A model generated the notes under the pieces. That model worked only from the letters and a program-made list of their open reading frames with translations, had not been told where the DNA came from and did no database searches. Position numbers and translations under genes: made by a program. From NCBI RefSeq assembly GCF_000185505.1, contig NZ_GL622359.1, positions 1,718,021-1,782,020 of the forward strand: DNA of 64,000 nt, given 5' to 3'. This document shows positions 1-8,121 of the stretch, piece by piece. Position 1 is the first letter of the stretch. Each line of letters opens with the position of its first letter. This DNA is from Pseudoramibacter alactolyticus ATCC 23263 (GTDB lineage Bacteria; Bacillota; Clostridia; Eubacteriales; Eubacteriaceae).

Positions 1-547
1 CGAGGGCGGCGAGCTCTTGCCTGCCCGCCTCGTTATCTAAAGACCGGGAGCGCAGGGTGGCGATGTCCTTTAGAGACAGGCGCTCGATGCGCAAATTGCT
101 CCTCAGGTACAGGTAGGGCGAAGAAAGGTGTGAACGGCTTCGGAACCACTTCCAAATGGTGTCTGCCGCATCGCCCGTCTGCACGTCGTAGCCCGGGATG
201 CCCTTCGCCGCAAGCTTCGCGTCAAGGCCCTCGATGTCGAGCGTCTGCTTCAAATAGAGCGACAGGGCCCGATCGTATTTCCTTTGGAGCTTGAGATAGC
301 TCGCGTCCGGCCCGTCATCCTTCGAGCAAATGCCCCGCTCCTTTGCGAGCGCGAAGTCGTAGTCGTAGTCCATCTGGTGCTTCAGGTGCTTGAAATTATT
401 GATCTCCCTGATCTGTTTGCCCGTAGGCTCAGGGCGCGTTGCCGTTCTCATAAAACCATTCCCGCCCTTCATAATGAAAAACCACGCAATGGCGCCGAAC
501 GTCAGCGCAATTAAAACGCACTTATGCCGTCTCCTCATATTATTCAT
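1..547 (-). CDS. Membrane-anchored hypothetical protein (3' end beyond the window)
   Basis: An uninterrupted minus-strand reading frame starts at ATG 547 and runs off the left edge, giving at least 182 codons. A good ribosome binding site (GGGAGG, about 7 bases upstream) fixes the start. The protein opens with basic residues (MNNMRRRHKC), then one hydrophobic segment at about residues 11-25, so a single N-terminal anchor or uncleaved signal is likely. The rest is soluble and charged, with aromatic patches (YDYDFAL, IWKWFRSR). I recognise no family. The gene is not followed by anything visible here, so operon context is unknown. Confidence is high that it is coding and nil for function. Confidence 0.6.
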   Translation of the reverse strand, partial: MNNMRRRHKCVLIALTFGAIAWFFIMKGGNGFMRTATRPEPTGKQIREINNFKHLKHQMDYDYDFALAKERGICSKDDGPDASYLKLQRKYDRALSLYLKQTLDIEGLDAKLAAKGIPGYDVQTGDAADTIWKWFRSRSHLSSPYLYLRSNLRIERLSLKDIATLRSRSLDNEAGRQELAAL

Positions 548-875
548 AATTCGCCTCCCGTATGCGTGTGAAGCGCATCCCTGCAAAAAGAATCTGGAAA
601 GGCGCGTCGCCCGTCGGCAATGACCAAAAAGCGGCAGTCGATTTTAATCATCGGGAACGCCGATCCCCCAGCACGCTGCAAATCCGAGCCACCCTGAAAA
701 CCGCCGCGGGATGCGTCAATTGATCTTTCGTTTTATTCTCTCACTTGTTCGGTCTTCGCCTTTCTGCACCGCAGCTGACAGCGCTTTTAAAACTATTTTA
801 TCTTTTATTATAGCAAAATCCTGCGTTGTTTTTTCATTTTTTCATGTTAGAATACTCATAAAAAAGGAGATTTTT
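548..875. other. Intergenic region between divergent genes
   Basis: This stretch separates the left-edge minus-strand gene from cblT. It holds the cblT promoter and a TATAAT on the minus strand at 807-812 with TG one base upstream (extended -10), which could serve the left-edge gene but would leave a leader of about 255 bases. I looked for a cobalamin riboswitch ahead of cblT and did not see its conserved B12 box. No other gene is supported. Confidence 0.4.
826..853 (+). promoter_or_regulatory. Probable promoter of cblT-cblS
   Basis: TTGTTT, 16 bases, then TAGAAT in an AT-rich patch ends 22 bases before the cblT start, so the leader would be very short. Judged by eye only. Confidence 0.4.
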
Positions 876-1394
876 ATGAATAAACAACTCAACCGTACAC
901 AGCAAATCGTTTTCGCCGCGTTATTTATCGCGCTCTCATTCGTCGGGGCCAACATTAAAATCATGGGCTCCGTCGCTTTTGACTCCTTGCCTGCTTTCGT
1001 CGCCACCCTCGTTTTGGGCTGGGGCTGGGGCGCCGTCATCGCCCATATCCTTACTGCGGCGACTTCGGGCTTTCCACTGACGCTGCCGGTGCATCTGATC
1101 AACGGCGCAATGATGGCCGTCACGATGATCGCCTTCCACGTCACCATCGGCTTCTGCCTGAAGCGCCGCATGAATCCCGTGCTTGCCTATGTGCTCGGCT
1201 GCATCGCGGCCGTGATTTTTAACGTGCCCATCGCCCTGCTGGCCGCCTCGCCGATTCTGTCCTTTGCTGTGGCCATGGCCTATGTGCCCGCGCTGATTCC
1301 GGCGGCCATTCTTAACGTGGCCATCGCCACCATTGTTTACAGCTTCTTCCCGAAGAAATACCAAAGCCTAAGCCCCGTCGGACACGAAGCATGA
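876..1394 (+). CDS. cblT: ECF transporter S component, probably for alpha-ribazole (CblT-like)
   Basis: This is a 172-residue integral membrane protein with about five to six hydrophobic segments and an S-component style N-terminus (MNKQLNRTQQIVFAALFIAL). It would be the substrate-binding subunit of an energy-coupling-factor importer that shares an EcfA/EcfT module encoded elsewhere. ATG 876 is chosen because AAAAAGGAGA lies just upstream; the frame is open further upstream but without a binding site. It overlaps the next gene by four bases (ATGA). In other Bacillota, CblT and CblS form an alpha-ribazole salvage pair for cobamide lower-ligand assembly. The CblT assignment rests mainly on that neighbour, so substrate specificity is inferred. 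Confidence 0.65.
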   Translation: MNKQLNRTQQIVFAALFIALSFVGANIKIMGSVAFDSLPAFVATLVLGWGWGAVIAHILTAATSGFPLTLPVHLINGAMMAVTMIAFHVTIGFCLKRRMNPVLAYVLGCIAAVIFNVPIALLAASPILSFAVAMAYVPALIPAAILNVAIATIVYSFFPKKYQSLSPVGHEA

Positions 1395-2128
1395 GCCTGA
1401 AGCGTTACCGCGATCTTTCCCTGGCGGCCGTGCCGGGGGGCACCATTGTGGTCGCGGCCGACAGCTGCGCCGCCACCGGCGAAAAGAGCGGAGACGCGCT
1501 GCCATGCCCGCCTTATCACTGCGGGCGGGTTTCCGCCCGGGTCGTGCTCTTCGAACTCCTGTGCATCGGCGCTCAGGTGCTGGTCATCGCTGATGGCATC
1601 TGTGCCGAGATGAACCCCACTGGTCTCGAAATCATTCGCGGCTTTACCGACGAACTTAAGCGCGCGGATCTCCCCGCCGATATCCTCACCGGCTCCACCG
1701 AAGAAAATTTCCCCACGGTGATGACCGGCGTCGGCACGGCGGGCATCGGCTATTGCCCGGGCCCGTTTACCCCGCCGGTCTGTCATGCCGGCGATGCGGT
1801 TGCCTGTCTCGGCGCGCCCATCGTCGGTGCGGCTTTTCTGACCGCCCGAGACGGCGATATCGCCACCTATGAACATCTGCGCAAGTTGAGCGCCGATGTC
1901 GCCGTGCGGGAACTCGTTCCCGTCGGCTCGAAAGGCATCGCCTACGAAGCCGAGAACACCGCCGCGCTCCACCAGCTCGCCCTGCAATGGGATGCGCACA
2001 TCCCGCTGAATTTAACGCAATCCGGCGGCCCGGCCTCCTGCGTCGTCGTGATTTTAACCGGCGACGCCTTTGAAGTCTATCGCCGCATCCTGCCGCTCAC
2101 GCGGCTGGGCGTGCTCACACAAAAGTAA
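1391..2128 (+). CDS. cblS: AIR synthase-related protein, probable alpha-ribazole kinase CblS
   Basis: The 245-residue protein resembles the PurM/ThiL (AIR synthase-like) superfamily: an early Asp-rich nucleotide/metal stretch (VVAADSCAATG), a Gly-rich VGTAGIGYCPG segment near residue 120, and an ExVPVGSKGIAYEAE-type C-terminal domain. CblS in Gram-positive bacteria phosphorylates alpha-ribazole to alpha-ribazole phosphate for cobamide salvage, and it is found next to the transporter CblT, as here. The four-base overlap implies translational coupling. The family call is firm. The exact substrate is inferred from the neighbour and not from a diagnostic residue. A hairpin terminator follows directly. 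Confidence 0.65.
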   Translation: MSLKRYRDLSLAAVPGGTIVVAADSCAATGEKSGDALPCPPYHCGRVSARVVLFELLCIGAQVLVIADGICAEMNPTGLEIIRGFTDELKRADLPADILTGSTEENFPTVMTGVGTAGIGYCPGPFTPPVCHAGDAVACLGAPIVGAAFLTARDGDIATYEHLRKLSADVAVRELVPVGSKGIAYEAENTAALHQLALQWDAHIPLNLTQSGGPASCVVVILTGDAFEVYRRILPLTRLGVLTQK

Positions 2129-2138
2129 TCCATTCTTC

Positions 2139-2170
2139 AAAAAGCCACCCGCATAACCGGGTGGCTTTTT
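2139..2170. terminator. Bidirectional intrinsic terminator
   Basis: The hairpin AAAAAGCCACCCG/CGGGTGGCTTTTT lies between the convergent cblS and patatin genes, with A and T runs on both sides, so it can end transcription from either direction. Confidence 0.85.
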
Positions 2171-2176
2171 GATGAT

Positions 2177-3046
2177 TTATTTCCCGAGCACATCTGCTCG
2201 CTGCCCGGCCATAAAGCTTTTAAGCGCCGGCAGGCAGGCTTCCACTGTTTCACGGCCAATTTGATAAACCGCCTCCAGCTTTTCGGCATCATGGCACATA
2301 TGCCCGATGGGCAGCGCCGCTTTGGGGCGGATCACAAAGGCCGCTCCCGCCGCTTCCCGGCGGCGCACATAGGCCAGGGTTTGGTTATAAGCCCAATGCC
2401 GGTCGGCCAGTGCCGCCACAACCCGGGGATAGGCTTTGAGCCGCCACCGAAACAGGGGCATCATCCGATTGGGCTTTTTAATATAATCGGCAGGCTGGGT
2501 CAGCACCACCACGTTCTTCTCGTAGCCCATCCTCTCGAAAGTGCGCAGCGGCACCGAGTCGCTGATGCCGCCGTCCAAGTAGCCCCGCCCGTCAATGGTC
2601 ACGATGCGGGACACCAGCGGCATCGACGCCGACGCCCGCAGCCATTCCAGACTTTCCTCCGCGTCGTCGCAGCGATGAACCACCGGCTCGCCCGTCGCCA
2701 CATCGGTGCACACCGCATAAAAAGGCAGCGGATTGGCATCATAAGCTGCCCGATCAAACAAATCCAAACGATCCGGCAGCTCGTGATAGCAGAATTCCCC
2801 GCCGAAAAGATCTCCCGTTTTTATCAGGGAGCGCCAGCCGCAATACCGCGGATCTCTGCAGAAGCGCTTATTGTAGCGAATCACCCGGCCGGGCTGCCGG
2901 GATTTAAAGTTGCAGCCGAAGGCCGCCCCTGCCGAAACGCCGATCACCCCGTCAAAGTCGATGCCGCGTTCCATCATCACGTCGATGATCCCCGCCGTGA
3001 ACAGGCCGCGCATCGCGCCGCCTTCCAAAATCAATCCTGTCTTCAT
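2177..3046 (-). CDS. Patatin-like phospholipase family protein
   Basis: This 289-residue protein belongs to the bacterial patatin-like (RssA/YjjU-type) family of Ser-Asp dyad acyl hydrolases. Visible motifs are the oxyanion-hole glycines LEGGAMRG (residues 7-14), the nucleophile elbow GVSAG (about 36-40), and the catalytic Asp in DGG (about 159-161). There is no signal peptide or membrane segment, so it should act in the cytoplasm, probably on phospholipid or another ester substrate that cannot be inferred from sequence. GAGGTG lies just upstream of ATG 3046. It stands alone between two terminators and looks monocistronic. The family call is secure. Confidence 0.85.
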   Translation of the reverse strand: MKTGLILEGGAMRGLFTAGIIDVMMERGIDFDGVIGVSAGAAFGCNFKSRQPGRVIRYNKRFCRDPRYCGWRSLIKTGDLFGGEFCYHELPDRLDLFDRAAYDANPLPFYAVCTDVATGEPVVHRCDDAEESLEWLRASASMPLVSRIVTIDGRGYLDGGISDSVPLRTFERMGYEKNVVVLTQPADYIKKPNRMMPLFRWRLKAYPRVVAALADRHWAYNQTLAYVRRREAAGAAFVIRPKAALPIGHMCHDAEKLEAVYQIGRETVEACLPALKSFMAGQRADVLGK

Positions 3047-3094
3047 CTCTCACCTCGTCGTCTTTTTTCTCTCAATCATCCTGATCGTGCGCAT

Positions 3095-3119
3095 CAAAAA
3101 GAGCCCCGGTTCGGGGCCT
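3095..3119 (-). terminator. Terminator after ktrA
   Basis: On the minus strand GAGGCCCCGAACCGGGGCTC is followed by TTTTTG. It closes the ktrB-ktrA transcript. Confidence 0.85.
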
Positions 3120-3123
3120 CCAC

Positions 3124-3771
3124 TCAAAGTTTGAGCAATTTTTGAATATTCTGAATTTCTCCCAGCACCAAAATGGTTTCGTCACCCGTCAGCACCAGGT
3201 CCGGCGAAATATTCACATCCATCTTATGATCGCACTTGATGGCCATGATGTTGATACCGTAGCGCCGGCGCACGTCCAGCTCGTCAACCGTCTGATTTTT
3301 CCAGCTTTCCGGCACCGCCAGTTCAAAGATGGCGTGCTCGTGGTCGAGTTCAAAATAGTCGAAAATATGATCTGACGAACAACGGATGGCGATCCAGTCG
3401 GCCAGCTGCCGCTCCGGATAAACGATCTGATCCGCGCCGTTGCGCAGCAAAAATTTTGCCTGCACGTCTCTGGCGGCCCGGGCAATCACATATTTCGCTC
3501 CCAGCTCCTTGAGCAGCGACGTGGTTTCCAGCGATCCCTGAAAATCGTCCCCGATGGCGACAATACACACATCAAAATTGCGGATGCCCAGCGATTTTAA
3601 AAATTCGTTGTCTGTGCTGTCGCCGATCAGCGCACTGGTGACGTAGGGCAGCACTTTCTCGACTCGATTTTCATCCTGATCCACCGCCAGCACTTCCTGA
3701 TTGAGCTCGTTCAGCTTTGCCGCCACATGCCGGCCGAAGCGACCCAGGCCAATTAACAAAATAGATTTCAT
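3124..3771 (-). CDS. ktrA: K+ uptake regulatory subunit KtrA (RCK/TrkA-N)
   Basis: At 215 residues this matches the usual KtrA/KtrC length. The N-terminal RCK_N domain has the nucleotide-binding motif GLGRFGRHVA (residues 8-17) and an acidic ribose-binding residue after the second strand (VDQDENR). The C-terminal RCK_C domain starts near residue 135. KtrA rings bind ATP/ADP and c-di-AMP and gate the KtrB pore on the cytoplasmic face. The gene lies 25 bases after ktrB on the same strand, so both subunits are probably co-transcribed from the ktrB promoter. The c-di-AMP phosphodiesterase gene gdpP at 26-28 kb is a plausible functional link. Confidence 0.9.
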   Translation of the reverse strand: MKSILLIGLGRFGRHVAAKLNELNQEVLAVDQDENRVEKVLPYVTSALIGDSTDNEFLKSLGIRNFDVCIVAIGDDFQGSLETTSLLKELGAKYVIARAARDVQAKFLLRNGADQIVYPERQLADWIAIRCSSDHIFDYFELDHEHAIFELAVPESWKNQTVDELDVRRRYGINIMAIKCDHKMDVNISPDLVLTGDETILVLGEIQNIQKLLKL

Positions 3772-3796
3772 TTGCGACTCCTTTTATTCGAATGGA

Positions 3797-5179
3797 TTAA
3801 CCGACCGTAATGGGTTCCTGGGGCCACTGCGAATGGCTGTGGTTGCCCCTTGACACGGCAAAGATCACCGTAAGACCGCCGACGCGGCCGAAATACATCA
3901 GCAGCACCAAAATGAAACGGGACACCAGCCCGAGCTGGGGCGTGATGCCCAGGGTCAGGCCGACGGTGCCGATGGCCGAAGCGGTCTCAAACAGGCAGGT
4001 CAAAAGCGAAATGCCCTCGATTCGGCTGATGATCATCCCCCCGCCGACACAGAGCATCACGTACATCAAAAAGATCGCGGCTGCGGTTCGGACAACATCC
4101 TCCGCCACCCGCCGGTCAAAAAAGTGAATGCTGCCCGACTGGCGAAACACCGCCAGCGATTCCGCCGCGAGCACGGCAATGGTCGTGGTTTTCATGCCGC
4201 CGGCCGTGGATCCGGGGGACCCGCCGATGAGCATCAGCACGATGAACAGACCAACGCCCACATCGCTGAAGGCCAGCAAATTCACGGTGTTAAAGCCGGC
4301 CGTTCTCGGCGTTACCGCCTGGAAAAACGCCGCCAAAAAATGGCCGCCGGCCGCAGACGGCAGCGCCTGGGCTTCCCCGGAATAAAAATAAAGGGTCGGC
4401 AGCACGAGCAGCACCACCGTCACGGTGATCGCCACCTTGCTCTGCAGGCGGTAGGCCTTGAAATGCAGCCGATGGCTGGCCACGTCATCCCAGACGAGAA
4501 ACCCAATCCCGCCCACGATGATGAGCCCCGCAATGGTGAGGCTGATCACCGGATTGTTCACGTATTGCACAATGGAAGAAAACTTGCCGTTGACCCCCAT
4601 CAAATCGAATCCCGCGTTGCAAAAGGCCGAAATCGAATGGAACACCGCATACCAAATGCCCTTGCCTATCCCGAAGTCGTGAATAAAGGTGGGCATCATG
4701 ATCGCCGCGCCCAAAAGTTCGATCATAATCGTCGTTCTGATGATGAAATTCGTCAGCCGGACAATGCCGCCCACCTGCGGTGCCGAGATGGAATCCTGCA
4801 TAAAGGAACGCTGCATCAGCCCGATCCGCCGGCCGGAAAGCCGCACCACTGTCACCGCCATGGTCACAATGCCCAGCCCGCCGATCTGGATCAGCGAAAT
4901 GATCACGGCTTGCCCGAAGGCCGTCCAATAGGTGCCCGTGTCCTGCACCACCAGCCCCGTCACGCACACGGCGGAAGTCGAGGTGAAAAGGCTGTCGGCA
5001 AAGGTCGCCCCGCCCGGTTCCCGGCTCGCGACGGGCAGCATCAGGAGCAGCGCGCCGATTAAAATCACCGCCGCAAATCCAAGCACGATAATCTGTGACG
5101 ACGTGATGTGCCGCCGGAGTTGTTGCCTTCTCGTCAGTTCTTCTTTTCTAAATTGCATCCCCATGCCTGATTTCTTCAT
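3797..5179 (-). CDS. ktrB: K+ transporter pore subunit KtrB (TrkH family)
   Basis: This 460-residue membrane protein shows the four pore-loop repeats of the SKT superfamily, each with a filter glycine: SAVCVTGL, SAFCNAGF, TPRTAGFN and SAIGTVGL. It conducts K+ with Na+ coupling in partnership with KtrA. The frame is open upstream to 5230, but a strong sigma-A promoter overlaps that extension (TATAAT complement at 5211-5216), so the upstream methionines would not be transcribed. I therefore chose ATG 5179, preceded by GAAGGT. The leader is then about 25-30 bases. Family identity is secure. Confidence 0.9.
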   Translation of the reverse strand: MKKSGMGMQFRKEELTRRQQLRRHITSSQIIVLGFAAVILIGALLLMLPVASREPGGATFADSLFTSTSAVCVTGLVVQDTGTYWTAFGQAVIISLIQIGGLGIVTMAVTVVRLSGRRIGLMQRSFMQDSISAPQVGGIVRLTNFIIRTTIMIELLGAAIMMPTFIHDFGIGKGIWYAVFHSISAFCNAGFDLMGVNGKFSSIVQYVNNPVISLTIAGLIIVGGIGFLVWDDVASHRLHFKAYRLQSKVAITVTVVLLVLPTLYFYSGEAQALPSAAGGHFLAAFFQAVTPRTAGFNTVNLLAFSDVGVGLFIVLMLIGGSPGSTAGGMKTTTIAVLAAESLAVFRQSGSIHFFDRRVAEDVVRTAAAIFLMYVMLCVGGGMIISRIEGISLLTCLFETASAIGTVGLTLGITPQLGLVSRFILVLLMYFGRVGGLTVIFAVSRGNHSHSQWPQEPITVG

Positions 5180-5210
5180 TTTTTCGGACCTTCGGCCCAA
5201 TAATAGAGCC

Positions 5211-5238
5211 ATTATATCACGCGACGTCAAGAGGTCAA
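5211..5238 (-). promoter_or_regulatory. Promoter of ktrB-ktrA
   Basis: On the minus strand TTGACC, a 16-base spacer, then TATAAT. Its position inside the upstream open frame is what sets the ktrB start at 5179. Confidence 0.75.
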
Positions 5239-5299
5239 GCGCGGCCGCCGATTTTTAATGCGCTTTCGATCCGTCGGGCCTTTCTTTTTTCGGGCACAT

Positions 5300-5330
5300 A
5301 AAAAGGCCCGCTCTGAAAAGCCGGACCTTT
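5300..5330 (-). terminator. Terminator after metF
   Basis: On the minus strand AAGGTCCG pairs with CGGGCCTT around a ten-base loop and ends in TTTTT. Confidence 0.7.
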
Positions 5331-5343
5331 GGGGCGCCGTCTG

Positions 5344-6201
5344 TTATTTGCCCAAGATCGCCTTTAAATTATTCTGAATATCCCGGGCGACATCGGGCTT
5401 ATTCATCGAGTATACGTGGACGTGGTTGATGCCGTTGGCGAAGAGGTCGACAATCTGCTGAGTCGCGTAAGCGATGCCCGCTTCGTAAATCGACGCCGGA
5501 TCGTCCCGGAAGTGATCGACCATCGCCAGGAACGGTTGGGGCATGAACGCGCCGGAAAGATCCACCATCCGGGCGATCTGGGCGGCGTTGGTCACCGGCA
5601 TGATCCCAGCCACCACCGGTACGTGAATCCCCGCTTCCCGGATCTTATACATGAAATTATAAAACAGCGCGTTGTCAAAGAACATCTGCGTCGTCAGAAA
5701 ATCGCAGCCCGCATCGACCTTTTCCTTCAAATGGCGGATATCGTCCTTCTGGCGGGCATTCTCCGGATGACCTTCGGGATAGCAGGCCGCGCCGATGCAA
5801 AAATCCCCGGCCGCGCGAATGTCCGCGATCAGCTGGGTGGCGTAGCGGTACTCCCCCGGCACATAATCCGCCGGCAGGTCCCCCCGCAGGGCAAGGATAT
5901 TCTCGATGCCCGCCGCTTTAAGCTCCGCCAGGCGTGCCCGCACCACCCGCCGGTCGCTGGAAACGCAGGTCAGATGGGCCAGGGGTGTCACCCCCAGGCC
6001 CGCGATTTTTTTCGCGATGGTCGTCGTGTACTGGCTCGTGCCGCCGCCGGCGCCGTAAGTCACGCTCATATAAGCCGGCGACAGCGCCGCAATTTCCCGC
6101 ACCGCCTGTCCCACCGATTCCAGCCGGGCGTCCGTCTTTGGCGGGAACACCTCGAAGGAGAGCATCGGCCGATCCGTTCGCAATTGATCCTTTAATTTCA
6201 T
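5344..6201 (-). CDS. metF: Methylenetetrahydrofolate reductase
   Basis: This 285-residue TIM-barrel flavoprotein reduces 5,10-methylene-THF to 5-methyl-THF for methionine synthesis and, in acetogens, the methyl branch of the Wood-Ljungdahl pathway. Family signatures are SFEVFPPKT near the N-terminus, the catalytic-region VTYGAGGG, the LRGD motif, and TQMFFD in the barrel. I place the start at ATG 6201 because GAGGATC lies seven bases upstream; a GTG at 6222 is in frame but lacks a binding site. No metV or folate genes adjoin it, so it appears to be a single-gene transcript with its own promoter and terminator. Electron donor and partner subunits cannot be read here. Confidence 0.9.
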   Translation of the reverse strand: MKLKDQLRTDRPMLSFEVFPPKTDARLESVGQAVREIAALSPAYMSVTYGAGGGTSQYTTTIAKKIAGLGVTPLAHLTCVSSDRRVVRARLAELKAAGIENILALRGDLPADYVPGEYRYATQLIADIRAAGDFCIGAACYPEGHPENARQKDDIRHLKEKVDAGCDFLTTQMFFDNALFYNFMYKIREAGIHVPVVAGIMPVTNAAQIARMVDLSGAFMPQPFLAMVDHFRDDPASIYEAGIAYATQQIVDLFANGINHVHVYSMNKPDVARDIQNNLKAILGK

Positions 6202-6241
6202 TTTGATCCTCACGTTCTTCACATATTAAAATGATGGGTGA

Positions 6242-6271
6242 ATTATAACACATTGGACTTTTGCGCGTAAA
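6242..6271 (-). promoter_or_regulatory. Probable metF promoter
   Basis: On the minus strand TTTACG, 18 bases, then TATAAT, about 40 bases upstream of the metF start. Confidence 0.55.
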
Positions 6272-6343
6272 GGCCGGCGCTTTTGATTCTTCGCGCCGTT
6301 TATGATACGCTAACGGCAATATCACCGATCAAAGGAGACCTTT

Positions 6344-7594
6344 ATGCAGATTCAAGCGCTCTCTGAAGCCACCCTCGCAGCCGCCGCTGCCGTCTGGAAC
6401 AGCGTTGTCAAAGACGGTATGGCCTTTCCCCAAACCGACGTCCTCGATGCGGACGCCGCCCGCGCATTCTTCGCCGGGCAGTCCTTCACCGGTGTGGCCC
6501 TCGACGGCGACGCCGTGGCCGGCCTTTACATCCTCCATCCCAACAACATCGGCCGCTGCGGCCACATCGCCAATGCGAGCTACGCCGTCGCGAAACACCG
6601 CCGCGGCATGCACATCGGCGAAGCTCTCGTGCGCCACAGCATCGCCCAAGCCCAAGCCTTCGGCTTTCGCATCCTGCAATTTAACGCCGTCGTCGCGAGT
6701 AATGCCCCGGCCCTCGCCCTCTACCGAAAAATCGGCTTCACCCCGCTGGGCACCATCCCCGGCGGCTTCCGCCTGAACGACGGCTCCTACGCAGACATCA
6801 TCCCCCATTGGATCGATGTGACCGCCGAAAAAACATCCTGCACGGGCGCCGATAAGATCCGCCGCCTGGGCACCCCGGCGCGAGGCAGCTGGCTTCTGAT
6901 CCGCCGGGGCAAACACATCTTAATCGACACGGGTTATCCCGAGGACTGGGACGGCTTTTGTGACGGCCTTGCCGCACTGAATCTGACGCCTGACGATATC
7001 GATTTTCTGTTTCTGACCCACGCCCACGACGATCACGCCGGCTTTGTGAACCGCCTGCTGAAAGGGCGCGCAATCCGGGCCGTCGCAGCCCAAAAGGCCC
7101 TTCCCGGACTGCGCCGCGGACAAAACGGCCCCGGCGGCGGCGCGCCGGACACAGCCGCCATTGCCGCCTGCATGCAAATGATCCGCGAAGGGCACGGCGC
7201 CCATCGTTTCCCGGCGCTCACCCCTGAAGCCGAGGCGCATTTTCTTTGGGTTGCCCCCGGTCAAACAGCTGAGGCCGAAGGCCTGCTCGATGGAAAAATC
7301 GTCTTTCTTCCCGGCCACACCGACGACAGCATCGGCCTGCTCACGCCGGCGGGTGCCCTCTTCTGCGGTGACGCAGCCCAGGACCGCCCCGATACCCCGA
7401 TGAAAACCACCATCTGGATCGGCGATCTGCCGGCTTACCGGAAAAGCTGGCAGCAGATCATTGATTTGGCGCCCGAACAGATTTATCCCGGCCACGGCGA
7501 ACCTTTCGCGCCGACGCTTTTGCCGGCGCAGCTGGCCTCCCTCGAAGATCTTGTCCTGCTGCCCATGCCCCGTGTGCACAAAAAAAAGAACTGA
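6344..7594 (+). CDS. GNAT acetyltransferase fused to metallo-beta-lactamase-fold hydrolase
   Basis: One uninterrupted 416-residue frame encodes two enzymes. Residues 1-158 are a GNAT N-acetyltransferase with an acetyl-CoA loop RRGMHIG (86-92) and the later NAPALALYRKIGF segment. Residues about 165-400 are an MBL-fold domain with a full metal set: HAHDDH (226-231), H325 in PGHTDDS, D343 in GDA, and H384 in YPGHGEPF. That arrangement suits a glyoxalase II or lactonase-like hydrolase. AAAGGAGA precedes ATG 6344. The stop codon lies inside a terminator hairpin. Both domains look catalytically intact. Substrates are unknown. The gene is monocistronic, so context gives no further hint. Confidence 0.85.
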   Translation: MQIQALSEATLAAAAAVWNSVVKDGMAFPQTDVLDADAARAFFAGQSFTGVALDGDAVAGLYILHPNNIGRCGHIANASYAVAKHRRGMHIGEALVRHSIAQAQAFGFRILQFNAVVASNAPALALYRKIGFTPLGTIPGGFRLNDGSYADIIPHWIDVTAEKTSCTGADKIRRLGTPARGSWLLIRRGKHILIDTGYPEDWDGFCDGLAALNLTPDDIDFLFLTHAHDDHAGFVNRLLKGRAIRAVAAQKALPGLRRGQNGPGGGAPDTAAIAACMQMIREGHGAHRFPALTPEAEAHFLWVAPGQTAEAEGLLDGKIVFLPGHTDDSIGLLTPAGALFCGDAAQDRPDTPMKTTIWIGDLPAYRKSWQQIIDLAPEQIYPGHGEPFAPTLLPAQLASLEDLVLLPMPRVHKKKN

Positions 7595-7618
7595 AGCAGT
7601 CGCTTCAGTTCTTTTTTT
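7584..7618. terminator. Bidirectional terminator overlapping a stop codon
   Basis: GAACTGAAGC/GCTTCAGTTC with a four-base loop is flanked by A7 and T7. The stop of the fusion gene (7592-7594) is inside the left arm. It also serves trxA on the other strand. Confidence 0.9.
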
Positions 7619-7631
7619 CATGGATTACCGT

Positions 7632-7940
7632 TTATGCAAATAATGCGACGATTTTTTCCTTCGGCACCGCCCCCACCTGGCGCTGTGCGATTTCGCCATC
7701 TTTAAAAACAAGCAGCGTCGGGATGCTCATAATCTGAAACTGCTGTGCCAGTTCCGATTCTTCGTCAACATTGATCTTCCCAACCTTCACTTCGTCATGT
7801 TCTTCGGCGATTTCGTCCACCAATGGGGACACCATTTTGCACGGCCCGCACCAGCTGGCCCAAAAATCAACCAGTACCGGCTTATTGGATTGCAGCACTT
7901 CGCTTTCAAAGTTATCTTTTGTCAATGTTACGACGCTCAT
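7632..7940 (-). CDS. trxA: Thioredoxin
   Basis: This 102-residue protein has the canonical active site WCGPC at residues 30-34 and the cis-proline segment SIPTLLVFKDG. It is a normal-length cytoplasmic thioredoxin that reduces disulfides in targets such as ribonucleotide reductase and peroxiredoxins. No thioredoxin reductase gene is nearby. It has a separate promoter with a leader of about 120 bases and shares a terminator with the convergent fusion gene. The call is secure. Confidence 0.95.
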   Translation of the reverse strand: MSVVTLTKDNFESEVLQSNKPVLVDFWASWCGPCKMVSPLVDEIAEEHDEVKVGKINVDEESELAQQFQIMSIPTLLVFKDGEIAQRQVGAVPKEKIVALFA

Positions 7941-8066
7941 TTTTATTTCTCCTTTTTAATGCCATTTTCGTATTGAACTACGATTTCACGCTGATGATCT
8001 TATCATCTTTTTCTGAAAAAAAACTGATGCTCCTCTTTGTTGGTCATCTTCTATTTGATGCAATTA

Positions 8067-8094
8067 ATTATAGCACGCTTTTTATATTTGTCTA
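8067..8094 (-). promoter_or_regulatory. trxA promoter
   Basis: On the minus strand TAGACA, 16 bases, then TATAAT in an AT-rich gap. It implies a 5' leader of roughly 120 bases, in which I see no known riboswitch. Confidence 0.6.
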
Positions 8095-8121
8095 CTCTTT
8101 TTTTATTTTTTGATCGCGCTC

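Noticed and set aside
548-875. Cobalamin riboswitch ahead of cblT
   Set aside because: The conserved B12 box and the GCCACTG-type core are absent from both strands of this gap.
711-875. N-terminal extension of cblT
   Set aside because: It lacks a ribosome site and overlaps the promoter; the S-component family begins near ATG 876.
5180-5230. N-terminal extension of ktrB
   Set aside because: It overlaps a near-consensus promoter, so it would not be transcribed from it.
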